Shown: in pieces, positions 46,801 through 57,781 of the stretch
Numbering within the stretch: the stretch's first letter is position 1
Layout: every line of letters begins with the position of its first letter
Assembly: GCA_947561715.1 (NCBI GenBank)
Contig: OX387197.1
Coordinates: 191,001-255,000 of the forward strand
From: Ascidia mentula
Taxonomy: Eukaryota > Chordata > Ascidiacea > Phlebobranchia > Ascidiidae
DNA: 64,000 bases
Direction of reading: 5' to 3'
Translations under genes and position numbers: made by a program
Notes under the pieces: model-generated
What the model was told of the DNA's origin: nothing
The model's database searches: none
Seen by the model: only the letters and a program-made list of their open reading frames with translations

Positions 46801-48192
46801 AGCCCGCGACGTCACAGTGGGCGAACAAAGGATTCCACCGACGTTTTATTACCTCACAATGGGTGGCGTTGAACAAAACGAATGTCTTAGTTGTATTTGC
46901 AGTGATGGCGGAATTGAACAACTATTTTGAAGGCTTAATGTTGGTTTGCATATGGAATAATATGATGACGTCATATTTGTGGCATTAGCAATGATCCTGA
47001 GTTAATGATTACCTTTGTGAAATATCACTTTTATACATTTAATCAATAAACTTGCTCTTACATTGCAATATTTTTATTAATGTAAGTTTACTGTGTGTAA
47101 TAATACTTGTGCAACTCCATGCATGCAACAGTTCTCAGAGAAAATATCAAACAATTCTGAGGAAAAATAATTCCCAAGCAAGCTGAAGGTGCTAATGAGG
47201 GTATTTGTGACAAAACAATTACAACCAGACTAATTTGTTTGAGACAAACAACCAGCTAATAAACCCACTACAATGCGTTAAGTCAAACACAACAAAGCTC
47301 CAACAGCAAATATCTAAATTACTATAGGCCCCAGACGTTAAACACTAGAAGACAAACCTTAACTTGTACAAAATTTTCCTCAAGTATAACTTAAAACAAT
47401 AGATTAAAGTGAGGTACACATGCTTTGATGTTATTTGTGAATCTGCAGAAATTAGTGGACTGTTACTTTGTTACACACGCTAGTTGTGCCAATTGCTGGA
47501 TCACCACCAGCATAACACAAGAAGTAAATACTATAAATGTTAATGACCAAACATATACAAACTGAAAAGACTTGTATTAAAATACAGTCTTTGAATGAAG
47601 TTGTTTATGGCAGATCCAAAAACAATCCATTTAACTTACGGTGGCAAATCAAATTGGTTGAATACAGTAGGAATTCCCCCCGGGAATATTTGAGCTGCAT
47701 CGATGATGATGTCCGAGCCATTGGCTTGAAACCTCCATTTCAACAGGTCACCAAAACCAGGTACTGAACACGGAAGAGAGACAGATTCTCCAGACACAAT
47801 ATTTCTTACTGGCTCATATGACTGCACGCGACCACCGTCCGCTGAAACCAAAATCATTCAATAAACAAAACTGAATCATTGTCATCAACAGTAAACAGCC
47901 TTTAATGGAACCTATCTATTTATAATGGGGATACAAATACCAATAGTTATTTTACAGACAAGTGAATAACAAAAAGTTAAGTAGAAAATGGCTTTCCGCA
48001 GCAGGAAGTTATGATGGCCGATAACTTCCTTAATTATTTTGCTGGGTAATATTTTGCTTGTTGCTTGGTTAAGTCAATGAAACTAATTTCTTGCAACCAA
48101 GACATTTTCTGAAACAATACTGTTGATATTTACAATGGTAACTTACCCAAATAAAGTAGAGACGAACAACAGAATATAAAACTCCAGATCAT
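40845..48192 (-). CDS. Nectin/CADM-like three-Ig adhesion receptor
   Basis: Eleven exons in consistent phase: 48147-48192, 47640-47841, 45158-45386, 44110-44341, 43587-43678, 43035-43327, 42506-42661, 42181-42331, 41339-41394, 41231-41275 and 40845-41157, giving 604 residues. Signal peptide MIWSFIFCCSSLLYL; V-type Ig (SVSLPCSV, LKWRF, DEGDYWC); second Ig (VARCSSKAGKP, IQWMNG, FQCIISHPAY); third Ig (YVFCEAEGFPEPEYSW, NDFFECTAANG); membrane helix about 330-354; a 250-residue cytoplasmic part. The V plus two C-type layout and the link NVLYHPVNIRV before domain three resemble nectins and CADM/Necl proteins, which mediate cell-cell adhesion; that placement is inferred. The tail ends in about four repeats of a 13-residue unit (YDDRGYGASSGRG), which is unusual. 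Introns carry a SINE and an unexplained 2.3-kb stretch. Confidence 0.87.
44568..45050 (-). mobile_element. Composite tRNA-headed SINE, copy 3 (most complete)
   Basis: Lies in the intron between nectin-like exons 3 and 4 and contains an intact-looking tRNA-like segment. The block CAGTAATATTTCATGCAATG occurs at both ends (near 44575 and 44940), so the unit is flanked by, or includes, direct copies of its own end block. This suggests a nested or tandem insertion. Confidence 0.7.
44755..44827 (-). tRNA. tRNA-like sequence within the SINE (anticodon-like GGT)
   Basis: 73 bases fold as a cloverleaf: acceptor GCTCCTG/CGGGAGC, D arm in TAGCTCAGTTGGTAGAGC (A box), anticodon stem TGGGC/GCCCA with loop CTGGTTA, T arm GTGAG-TTCAAAC-CTCAC (B box). 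Two bases instead of one separate the D and anticodon stems. The same segment in degraded form sits at 33217-33289 inside the same repeat, so it is most likely the tRNA-derived promoter head of a SINE and not a working tRNA gene. Confidence 0.5.
45387..47639. other. Large intron of the nectin-like gene
   Basis: A 2.25-kb intron between the two V-domain exons. It is open over a stretch on + at 46658-46930, but no splice frame, homology or start context supports a gene. No repeat family was recognised apart from AT-rich filler. Confidence 0.4.
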
Positions 48193-48992
48193 AATAAAAA
48201 TGTAAAATTAAAACAAATTATTAAAACCTGCCATAAACCAACACAGTTAGTTCAAGATGTATATTTTAAATAAACAATCATAATGCATACAATGACAAAA
48301 AAGATATTGTTGTTTATGTCACGGAAAGCTTACAATGCACATGGGATGAAATATACTCTGAAGTGTTTTTAAAGCAAGTGCTTGACATGAATTTTATAAT
48401 CTTCTGCAGTTTATTGACCATTGTTGTAAACGTTGTAAAATGGCAAAAACTGACGAAACGTTTTTCATTTTTGTATAGTCGTATTGTAGTGGGCACACCT
48501 GACCTGTATACTAATATTTTCTGTCTACGTGCGCCAATAAATTTTGAACTTGCCGGAGTCGTTTGAATTAAAACATTTGCCAACCAACCAGAATTCAGAC
48601 CCAAGCCTGTCAAATACAACAGCCATTTTTTGCATTCAAATCGCTTACCACTTCTTTCCTTCAACTAAATCTACGCCAAGTGGTCTGGCGGAATTCGCTG
48701 TCAACCGATCCACCCTTTTCTAATGGCCGCCCACTCGTATGACGTCACAATGCCGACGGGTGGCTCCTTTTTCTGTGTGATTTTTGTGTTCGCTTATCAA
48801 CTTGACGGCATTGTTCGACAATTTAATATGAAACTTAATTAGCACAATTAAAACAGAAAAAACATTGTCTCATGAAACCAAAAATCGCGGAATTTATTTT
48901 ATTGTTTAAAATCAAAGAAGAACAATAGCAGCTCAAAATATTCAAAAGAAATTGCAGCACTTTTTCTACAGCAAGCGGTTCAAAAACAGGTA
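48193..48992. other. Spacer between nectin-like gene and FBXO15
   Basis: Holds the promoter of the nectin-like gene and the 3' region of the F-box gene. On the minus strand AATAAAATAAA near 48892-48902 is the likely F-box poly(A) signal. No exon recognised. Confidence 0.45.
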
Positions 48993-50357
48993 TTAATAGT
49001 TTTTATTAAACCAATTGTTAATACGAGCAACCTCGATACCAATATTTATTTTCGTTATATTGCACTCTGTATCCAAAACTTTGTATTTAAAAGAAACAAA
49101 TCCAACGTTATCAGAAAACGTACACGTAAATTCATCACTTGAATTAAGAAAATCAACATCTGATTGTTTTGTAATGCTACCAGCCACCATTTCGACAGCG
49201 TTCCACATAACTTCCATGTTACTGTCGGTCACTGTAACAGCAAGATAGCCCATGTGATCAAGAGTGCCATTGAACAAATCTGTTTTCCACACAATTTTGG
49301 GTGCATCTTTACACAAAGGCATGAAGTTTGTAATATTGAATTCTGCAAATCTTCCACTCAATTCACATCCCAAGCATGTAAATCTTTCCTCCCAAATTGT
49401 CTTGTTGATCGTATGAATGTGCAAGTGACACTCATACCCATGCAAACCATATCTAGGATCAATGTCATCAGGAAATGGTAAGTGTTTGGTGGGAAGGAGT
49501 TGATCTTCAGATCCACGCAACAGCTTTTCAATGTGTTGGTGATGATGAATTGATGCAAGGACAAAAGCTACATCACTTGTTCCCTGCCACAATGCAATGA
49601 ATATACTTGGCTTTAGTTGAATCAAAGTCACCTTTTTATCTGAATACAATATTTTAAAGTCCTTGGGTATTGCTGAATTAATAAGAAGGCTTTTCTGTTT
49701 GGGTGAGCTTTTTAAAGGGACATTAATGGCTTTAAACAAAACAGGAACAAGGCCATACACTGATACTGACTTAAACTCTTTCCACTCTGGAAATTTATTT
49801 AAACTGTTCCATTGTAAAACCAAACTGGATGAAAAAAGTTTCTTGTGTGACAAATTAACAAAGTGTTTTTCACCCTTCAAAGTTTCAATGCAAAGTTGAA
49901 ATTTGACACCCAAGTTTTTCAGCAAATTTTCCATATTACTTGTGGTCCCTGTGTACAGATTTTTCTTCAATTTTGACAAATAAAACTTGTTCCTTTGTAA
50001 TATGAAATATTTCAAACACTTTGACTTCCAAAAACTCAAGCCAGATGTCTCACCTTTTGCAGGCAAACCAATCTTAAATGTAAACGGTGAAATATTGGCA
50101 TATTTTTCAAAGAGTTTTTGCCACAAGGTTTCATTATTTGAAAGATTTCTCCATTTGTGACAAACACGTGGTAAAGTTAAAAGAGTTTGTAGATGGAGAT
50201 ATTTGAATACTTCCATCCAAATTTCATCTGGAAGCTCATGAACATGGGTAAGTGTATTTTTTCGTGCTCCTTTCTTTAGTGACAGGCCTTTCTTCGATAA
50301 CACTTTTCTGGTTTTTGATATCTTCATGGATTGAATGCTTTTGTTCATTGATAACAT
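48993..50357 (-). CDS. fbxo15: F-box only protein 15-like, intronless
   Basis: One uninterrupted 454-residue reading frame. The N-terminus is basic (KISKTRKVLSKKGLSLKK), followed by an F-box about residues 38-88 (LPDEIWMEVFKYLH, CHKWRNLSNNETLWQKL), which binds SKP1 in SCF ubiquitin ligases. The C-terminal half carries words typical of vertebrate FBXO15: IALWQGTSDVAFVLASIHHH, YGLHGYECHLHIH, KIVWKTDLFNGT and the end VARINNWFNKNY. In mouse, Fbxo15 is an early-embryo and stem-cell marker gene; its substrate here is unknown. Absence of introns stands out, since every well-supported multi-domain neighbour is richly split; it may be an old retrocopy that replaced the split gene. It is head-to-head with the gene at 51059. 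Confidence 0.88.
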   Translation of the reverse strand: MLSMNKSIQSMKISKTRKVLSKKGLSLKKGARKNTLTHVHELPDEIWMEVFKYLHLQTLLTLPRVCHKWRNLSNNETLWQKLFEKYANISPFTFKIGLPAKGETSGLSFWKSKCLKYFILQRNKFYLSKLKKNLYTGTTSNMENLLKNLGVKFQLCIETLKGEKHFVNLSHKKLFSSSLVLQWNSLNKFPEWKEFKSVSVYGLVPVLFKAINVPLKSSPKQKSLLINSAIPKDFKILYSDKKVTLIQLKPSIFIALWQGTSDVAFVLASIHHHQHIEKLLRGSEDQLLPTKHLPFPDDIDPRYGLHGYECHLHIHTINKTIWEERFTCLGCELSGRFAEFNITNFMPLCKDAPKIVWKTDLFNGTLDHMGYLAVTVTDSNMEVMWNAVEMVAGSITKQSDVDFLNSSDEFTCTFSDNVGFVSFKYKVLDTECNITKINIGIEVARINNWFNKNY

Positions 50358-51058
50358 TGTGTATATTGCCTGTTTACATTTGACAACAATAGCAAATGTA
50401 CAGTTAAAATTTTGAAGAAAAACCCTGCAAATATTATTTCTGTTTATGAATTACACATTTTATTCATACTACACACAAACTTAGCACAACGTATTGCTAT
50501 GTTATGTCAATATCAGATTGTCTTACAGATGCCTATGTTGTAATAACCAAACAAAACACACATGAATAACTTGCAGAACAACCCACCATTGCAAACGTAG
50601 TCATACCTAACACACACCAGCAACAATATACACCCCCAATAAAATTTAGAATATTTCTATACAACGTTTAACTGTTTTGTCATGTCTCGCCAGTGCATTG
50701 GCAAACAACTTGTGATTGGAATTCGAATTCGAATTTTATTTAAAATAATTCACTTGAAAAATATATTGTTGACTTGTGATATCACAATCGCAAGATTTCG
50801 TGAATCGAACAAATAGTGACGTGACAATGCGTTACGGTCGCTAGGCAACGCCACCTCACGGCAAACATAACGTCAGGTTCTAAAACTTGTCACAACAAAT
50901 GTTAATACGGGAATAAAACTTCCTAGGTTCACTTGACCAACTGAGATTATGACGCAACAATCTGATGTATGTCGTCACATTGCTACGTTAAGTTTGGTCT
51001 TGCTAAAACAAAACAAATACTCAGGCACACTTTTGTTCATGTCATAAATGTGAAAAAA
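50358..51058. other. Shared upstream region, FBXO15 and coiled-coil gene
   Basis: A 700-bp head-to-head spacer that should hold both promoters. It contains palindromic GAATTCGAATTCGAATT near 50721 and ACGT-centred words near 50819 and 50971. No exon is supported. Confidence 0.5.
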
Positions 51059-51972
51059 ATGTCGTTTTGGGCCGAAATACAATCGGTATTGGGTTTTTCA
51101 CTGGAATCGGCGACCATCGTTCCACAAGTTTTCAATCCATCGTTTTTTGATTGGTTTTTCGGCTACGAACAACCGGAAGTTGAAAAAAAACCAGCACATT
51201 TTTCTGATGAAATTTTGGAGCTTTTCAACAATCTTCACTTGCCCGAATATTTGAAAGAGAAGTTTACCGGCAGCTACTTCTGCGTCGGGTTGGCAGCAAT
51301 CATGTTCATAACCCTGTTTCTGTTGTACTTCTTCAAGCGCATTTTTAGGTTTGTGGTTTTAAATTTTACTTTAACGTTTGTTTAATGCGATCCATTCACA
51401 GGTTTGTGACGTCACGACAGCAAGACTTGATTGCGGAGGTAGGCTAAGTATTTAAGTTAAACTCAGGACCATTGAGAGAAAAAATGAGCCGCGAAGACCT
51501 TTTAGTAATGGAGATTATATGACATTGTCGGTGGAACCCGGGCTCTTACATAATCCCTGGTGTTCGTGGACTTTTATTTGCAAATCCCCCCCGGGTAAAC
51601 TTGAACACCTCTTTTACCATTTGCATTTACAGCATCAAGAAAGAATACAAGAAATCCTCAGACTGCATTTGGAGAAAGAGGAGGTCAAAACGGACATTTT
51701 CCTAACTTGTTTCAGACTTTACCCCCCTTTTTTCGTCCGCAGGTGAAAATGAACTTGATTATAGAACAATACAAGGCGGTTTTGATGAGAACACAAAACA
51801 ACCTCGACAAGCTTGTGGAGTCGTTGGACATCCTGCTTCAGGTACAAGTTAATATAAAGTTTCCGAACCACAATCACCCACAAATATGTTCCAGCCAAAG
51901 AAAGAAACCAAACCCGTCATCACTGAGTTCGGAGAAAATCTTCCAACGGAGAAACCCACGGCGTGCCTTTGA
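51059..51972 (+). CDS. Small single-pass membrane coiled-coil protein
   Basis: Five exons in phase: 51059-51348, 51402-51438, 51633-51683, 51743-51841 and 51895-51972, giving 184 residues. The Met at 51059 is chosen because upstream codons lack a start context and downstream splicing closes cleanly. The first 70 residues are acidic and aromatic (FNPSFFDWFFGYEQPEVEKK). One membrane helix lies about 73-93 (FCVGLAAIMFITLFLLYFFK). After it comes a heptad-like helix about 100-158 (QERIQEILRLHLEKEE, EQYKAVLMRTQNNLDKLVES) and a polar end (PTEKPTACL). No family was recognised. A tail-exposed coiled coil next to a membrane suggests a tether or adaptor, but that is only inference. Two introns are 53 bases long. 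Confidence 0.72.
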
Positions 51973-52400
51973 TTTTCAATACAACGATTCGCGGCCTCTC
52001 GCAATATTTTAGTGTAATTTTATGGATAAACTGACAAAACTTAACGTCCTTAACAATGGAGTTTGTTTCATAATAATAGATGTTTGAATGAATGAAGAAT
52101 TTTTTACAATAACGAATTGACAGAAACTTTGAAAAGTTTATTCGTAAAAAAAATTTGCGCATAATCGAACACGAGCAAAAAAATCTTCGCACCACTTTAC
52201 AAACGTCAATGACGTCATACACAATGCGCTGTTGCGTAATAATGCACTGGAAAACAAAGAGGGAAAGTGCAAAACAATACAAAAACACGGGAGAGATTGG
52301 TAACCATGGCAATAAAGCAAAAGAGACACGAAAATACTTGGCGGTATATTTTGGGATGAAAACTTTCGTCACATTTAATCTAAGCGACCAGCGCCGATGT
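51973..52400. other. Convergent spacer before the actin-like gene
   Basis: Holds the 3' ends of two convergent genes. On the minus strand AATAAA at 52137-52142 fits the actin-like gene. No exon is supported. Confidence 0.5.
52137..52142 (-). terminator. Poly(A) signal of the actin-like gene
   Basis: AATAAA on the minus strand, about 260 bases past the TGA. Confidence 0.45.
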
Positions 52401-55400
52401 TCAAAAACACTTCCTGTGAACGATTTTTGCTCCGTGTTCAAAATACTCATCCTCTGTGACGCAATAGTCGACGAAGTTGCTCTGTTCCGCCAAAAGTGAC
52501 GCTCCGATCCATGCCGCGTTTTCACTGCAATCCGATGAGTGGACGGTTAAGCCACCTGCAAGGTCATTAATTTCACTTTGCAGTCGGGATTGTAAACCGG
52601 TTACCATCGAATTTCCTCCAGCCAATAGGATTGTGTTGTCGCCATTCGGCATTGTATCGGGATCAATACTGCGATAATAGCATTTGTTACGTCACAACGA
52701 TGTACGTTTCAATATTATCTGAATAGGTTTTATATTCGATTCCATTGTAGGGGATTTACCTTTCCATCGCATTTTTAATAAGCTGGGGAAGTCCCGGACT
52801 TGGACTCCCGACTTTAGAGGGAAAAAAGATGGATTCGGAACAAGAAGAAAGCTCTTTGTCGAAAACAATCGTCTTCCCGTCCGGTAGAACAATCTCTTCT
52901 TCCTTTACTTGTGACGCAACACTTGGATCTATGACGATACATAAGTTTTTTTTTTTTTTAAAAGAAAATGTCGAAATATGTGGTAATCCGTACCAGCAGA
53001 GACAAATGCGTGCATTTCCTTGATTGAATTAATGATTTCCATTTCACCAACCGATGTGAAAGTTTCCCCCTTTTCTCGTTGCACCAACCGCGCTAAAGAG
53101 TCCGTTAGGTGGCGGCCTCCGACCGGAAGCTGCGAACGTACGTCATAACCGTATTGTATGTGACGCAACAATAAAGTTACTTACCACTTGTGTTCCGTGA
53201 TAAAGTTGGTAACCCTCATACACTGGGACAATTTCAGTGACGCCGTGTCCACTACTCACCACCATCGCCACCTTGCGGTTGGCCGAAAGCGAGCACAGAA
53301 CCGCTTGGTTGCGCAAGGTAACAGCGGGAACTCGCAAGCTCTCGATGAAAACCTAACACAAGGTCACATTTACACTACATCGAAGCACATACCACGATGC
53401 GACAATACGAAGAGGTTGTTTATATTACGAAAAAAATAACTTTGAATTACAGCATAAAATCGAAATAAAATGATAATCAGTACCACATACTGCATTGTTA
53501 CGCCACAAACCCGATGTGTGGCGTCATAGGGCGTGAAACGTGACAATTTTGAAAAAATGAGGTCACCTCCATCATTCTTTCCCTGTGTTTTGGTGAAATG
53601 TTGGCAGATTCGCTGACGATCATAGGATGACACGTCATTTCCGTTTCAAGCTCGCCTGACACCACGTGATTCCAAACTTCCTGTATCTTCTGCCAGTCAT
53701 TTACTTTGCCATCTAGATGAAAAACAAAGACATAATTAATGCGGGTAATTAAGTTTGGTTGGAAGACCAAACTATAAATATTACATGTCTGTGTCACGGA
53801 CAACTTTGAAAGGACGTCCTGTAACTTTAACAAGAATATCTTAAGTCGTTTGTTTCACAACGTTTCAATTAATAAATATATTTCTCCTATCTAAAAAGCA
53901 TTGGTAACAATGTGAAAATAAAGTTTGACAAATTACAGAATCAGCGCCCGGGATAACAGCAGGACAAACCTTGCACGGGATTGACCAGGGCGAGCGTTGA
54001 ATGCTTTGTGATTGCCTCGTCACCGATGAACTTTGACCCCAATGCCTCGTGCCAGGCTTCACTTGCTTCCGCTCTCCAGTGGCCAAAAACATTCCTGGTG
54101 ACTGCAGCCGGCTCAAATTTTCCTGCCCACCCAAACCTTACTTTGTATGAACCGTTATCAACAACCAGGGGGCGCCCGAGGGAGTGTTTGTCTGTCACAT
54201 CCGGTAACGTGGCTATCTGTATGACGTCACCACGCATTTTGTCATCTACTGACTTCGCATCTTCGCTGACGTCATCGGATTCATCAACGTCATCGTCAGT
54301 TGTTTCGTCAATGAATTCGACGTCATCGTCCAAATCTTGTTTGAGCTTTTCCCTCCAAGCTGGGAGGAGGAATTGAAAAGGATTGTTACGTCATAATCTC
54401 AACGCCCTCATAAATCAACCAGTCTGTGAGTATTCAAGTTTTAATGTTACAACACATGTTGGCTGTGTTCAATGTTTTGCTAGTTTGCAACTAACTGTGT
54501 GTAAGCAAAGTTGGTGATAGTTTGAAATACCGCAATTTATGTTTAAAACCATGTGTTCAAACTATTGGGACCACCAGAATATCAGTAAAACAAAACATAT
54601 AGGAAACAGCACCAGTATAATAAACGACCAATGTATCGATAGCATACAAACTAAACCACTGCACTCATGCGCACGGGATATTGGTCACCACATGGAGTTC
54701 TACATAATGAAAACGACAAGAGTTTAAATTAGATTCTTGCTCCGTACTCATGTACAGATAACAGTTACATCCAATTAACCCTTGATGTTATTCAAATAAT
54801 ATCGAACACTTCTAACCCGCGTCACATCCTTCTGTGTCTGTATCTACATTCGCTATTATGTAACGATCCACAAATCATAATCTTTACCACAAACCTATTT
54901 GTTTCGTTTCTGTGACATCACAATCGTCACCGCTATCGTGCTCTTCGTCGACCCTTGAATCGGGTTTCACTTCACGCTTGGGTGAATTCGACTTGAATTC
55001 TTTTTCGCGGTTCACTGCGTCTGTGACGTCAGAGCGGTCACGTGACAGCCGGTCTAAGGATTCTGTGCTTTTTGTTCTTTCGAGTTCTTCGAAGACGAGT
55101 TCGCTGAGACTCTTGTCGTCACCGTACGGAGGTCGGAAGAGTTCGGAGATATCGCTAACTTGCCGACTCTGCCTCGGTTTCCCGTAACCTTCGACCCCCC
55201 CGTCCGTCTGCTCTTTGCCGAATACATCGTCGTCTTTTATGTATGTTGGGTTCTGGAAACCTTTCTTGTCGTTCACTCCGTTACCTTGACAACAAACACA
55301 TCTTTATGACGTATGAGAGTGATTATATACACAAGGGGGGATTTGCCAACACAATAGAGCGGATCTAAACTAGTGTCTTTATCTAAACTGTGACAATATT

Positions 55401-57781
55401 CTTTGATGGTGATTTCCCTAATAAGATACGGTGCTATACTTATGTTTCGACGTAAATTTCAATGTTTGGCTGGGGATTAAGAATACAAATTAATTTGATA
55501 TTGAGCGCAATGTGGAAAAGTTTACGTGTAATATGTAATAATCATAGAACTATGGCATAAGTTAGTTCGCTTCAGGCGGGAAATATGACAAGGTGACCTT
55601 CACATTTGAAACTCGAACACTGGGAAAATAATTTACTTTCTGTCGGGATTTTGACCGAAATAAGTTCATATTTGTTTTAATTATTTTGAAAAAAGTTAAA
55701 ATTCCTTCAATCGCCTCAAGGCCATAGGTAAAGTGTCCACTCTGCATTGTTACATCACAAAGCGATTATTATGTTCGCATTCTTGCGTTCGACAATTATT
55801 ATCTCATCATAATTCGCTTAATTGACGGTTGTTCGAGAATTGTTCGTATATTACCAGAACAATGGGAGGCTAAATACATAACAATGATCAACCACTTTCA
55901 CCAACAAGCATTTAAACACAAATAATGTCAGAATATTCGCATGAGTTTTACGCGGGATATGAAATACCATTATAAAAAGTGTTGTCATTTGGTTTAAATC
56001 AACAATTTATGTCACCCTTCCACAAAGTTCATGATTAAATGTTTTTTACCATTCTTATCCTGCAGAATATCATGGATGGCAATGGAATTGTCTCTTGTTT
56101 TTTTGACAGAACTTCTTTCTGCAACAAAACAACAGATAAATTGTGGCTTTGACTTAAAATCGAATTGATATTGAGTTCATCTAATGTCCGAAAATTAAAC
56201 AAAGAAACTTTACAAGAAAATAGAATGTTTAAACAACGATTTGTCAACCCGTGAAAGTCCCATTGACAACATTTCCCCAATGTATAATAAATGATCAAAG
56301 TCATGGCTTTATTTGGAAAAGTAACGATTTCTTAAACTAGAACTTGCGTAATTTTTACCAATTATAATTAGTAGGTATTACTCATTCTACCGCGCCCTGA
56401 ACTTCAAACACGCGCGGTTATTAGTGCAAGGACATATGAAGGTCATTACATCCAAAGTGGTTTACCAAACCGTGATACAATTCTCACACATACTAGTGCG
56501 ATATCCCAGAAATATAAGCATTAACCGTTATGAATCAATTCAATTAAAGTTACTTCTCCTTTCACCATATATGGGCATTCGAAACAAACAATTGTGTCAA
56601 GCTCCAGATGCGATCGAGATATGGACAAGTCACACATAAATTCGTGCAGCAACACACTTGATATTGTGACGTCACAGTGCATTAGCGCGGTTAGTCACGA
56701 CATTGTATCGCGCTGCATTTCCCATGTAAGTGTGGGGCACTTATGACGTAAGAAGGCGTGACAATGGGCTTGAAGCTAAGTTTGAGAAACAAATATCCCA
56801 ATGTTATCTGCAGCAAGCATTTGCACCTACAAAGTTGCATTTCAGTGCCAGTTACGCAGGTTTTGCCATGTTTGGCTCCTCTAGAACATGCAGACAAATA
56901 TCGACGGGTTAACTGGAGCATCGAAGTGATAAATACGGTGAAATCCCTTCATAAACACCGACCCAATAATATGTTCGATTGTTTTTATCAAACCTGGCGG
57001 TAATATCAAATTTCGTTTCACGTCATCAACCGTTTTACGGGATGTGTGACGTCATAAAGAACATTCTCACGCTGTAGAGAGGTCACGCATCGCTGCACTT
57101 CCTGCCACAAACATGTGAAATCAGCCAAGTGGAACGATTTTACCAAATACGACTGCGACTTAAAACAGACCTTACGTCATAATTGTTGCAAGACCCATTG
57201 TGTTGTCACAATAACCACGTCGCGTGTTTATGGGCAAAATAATGAAAAACGCGTTCGGCATTCTTGTAAGAAGTTAAAGTGAATAGTTGTAGATTTTTTT
57301 GTCATTTATCGATGAATTGATGAATTTTCGTGCATTATTACGTAACACACGTGGCGATGGTTCTACAACAATGTGGAACAACCGACAATGAGTTTCGCCT
57401 CAACATCTAACCGATAAATTTTTAACGCTGTGTTTCAATGCAAATATTAAGAAGCCCACAATAATTTGTTGCAAACATTGTTGACAGTCGATAATTTGCA
57501 AATGAGGCCATGGTCAAAACTTCCAGCCATACTTTGAATATTTTCGCCGCTAAAGAATTTTAATTGACGCGAAAACTTTGTGGAAATCTTCATCATCCTG
57601 GGGGGGTGGATTCCATACAAACAACATCCAATCATACACGTTCCCTTACACGAGTAAACAGGCCACGCAGGGGGGCTTATTACTTCACACAGGTATGTTT
57701 GTGACGTCACTTACCTTTGGTTGTAGTCGGGGCGATGCAGACGCAGCAGTGTGACGTCAGAAAATTTTTCACTTTTCCCAT
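52401..57781 (-). CDS. Divergent actin-related protein with long N-terminal extension
   Basis: Eight exons in phase: 57715-57781, 54895-55284, 53970-54359, 53567-53712, 53185-53352, 52994-53129, 52760-52928 and 52401-52668, giving 577 residues. Residues 1-215 are a charged, probably disordered extension (MGKVKNFLTSHCCVC; acidic DDDVEFIDETTDDDVDESDD). From 216 an actin fold follows: PLVVDNGSYKVRFGWAG, WQKIQEVWNHV, NQAVLCSLSA, PVYEGYQL, LPDGKTIVFD, LLAGGNSMV and the actin-like end KIVHRKCF. The first phosphate loop keeps Asp220 and Gln347 matches actin Gln137, but the second loop DSGDG is SSGHG (364-368), so both aspartates used for Mg-ATP handling are gone. It is probably a non-hydrolysing actin relative. 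No named ARP class fits clearly. The first exon is the least certain, although its phase joins exactly. Confidence 0.82.
55285..57714. other. First intron of the actin-like gene
   Basis: 2.4 kb, AT-rich, with ACGTCA-type words near 56667 and 57051. No exon or repeat family recognised. Confidence 0.45.

Noticed and set aside
46658-46930. 90-codon open frame on + inside the nectin-like intron
   Set aside because: No homology, no clear promoter or splice context. The AT-poor local composition alone can explain it.
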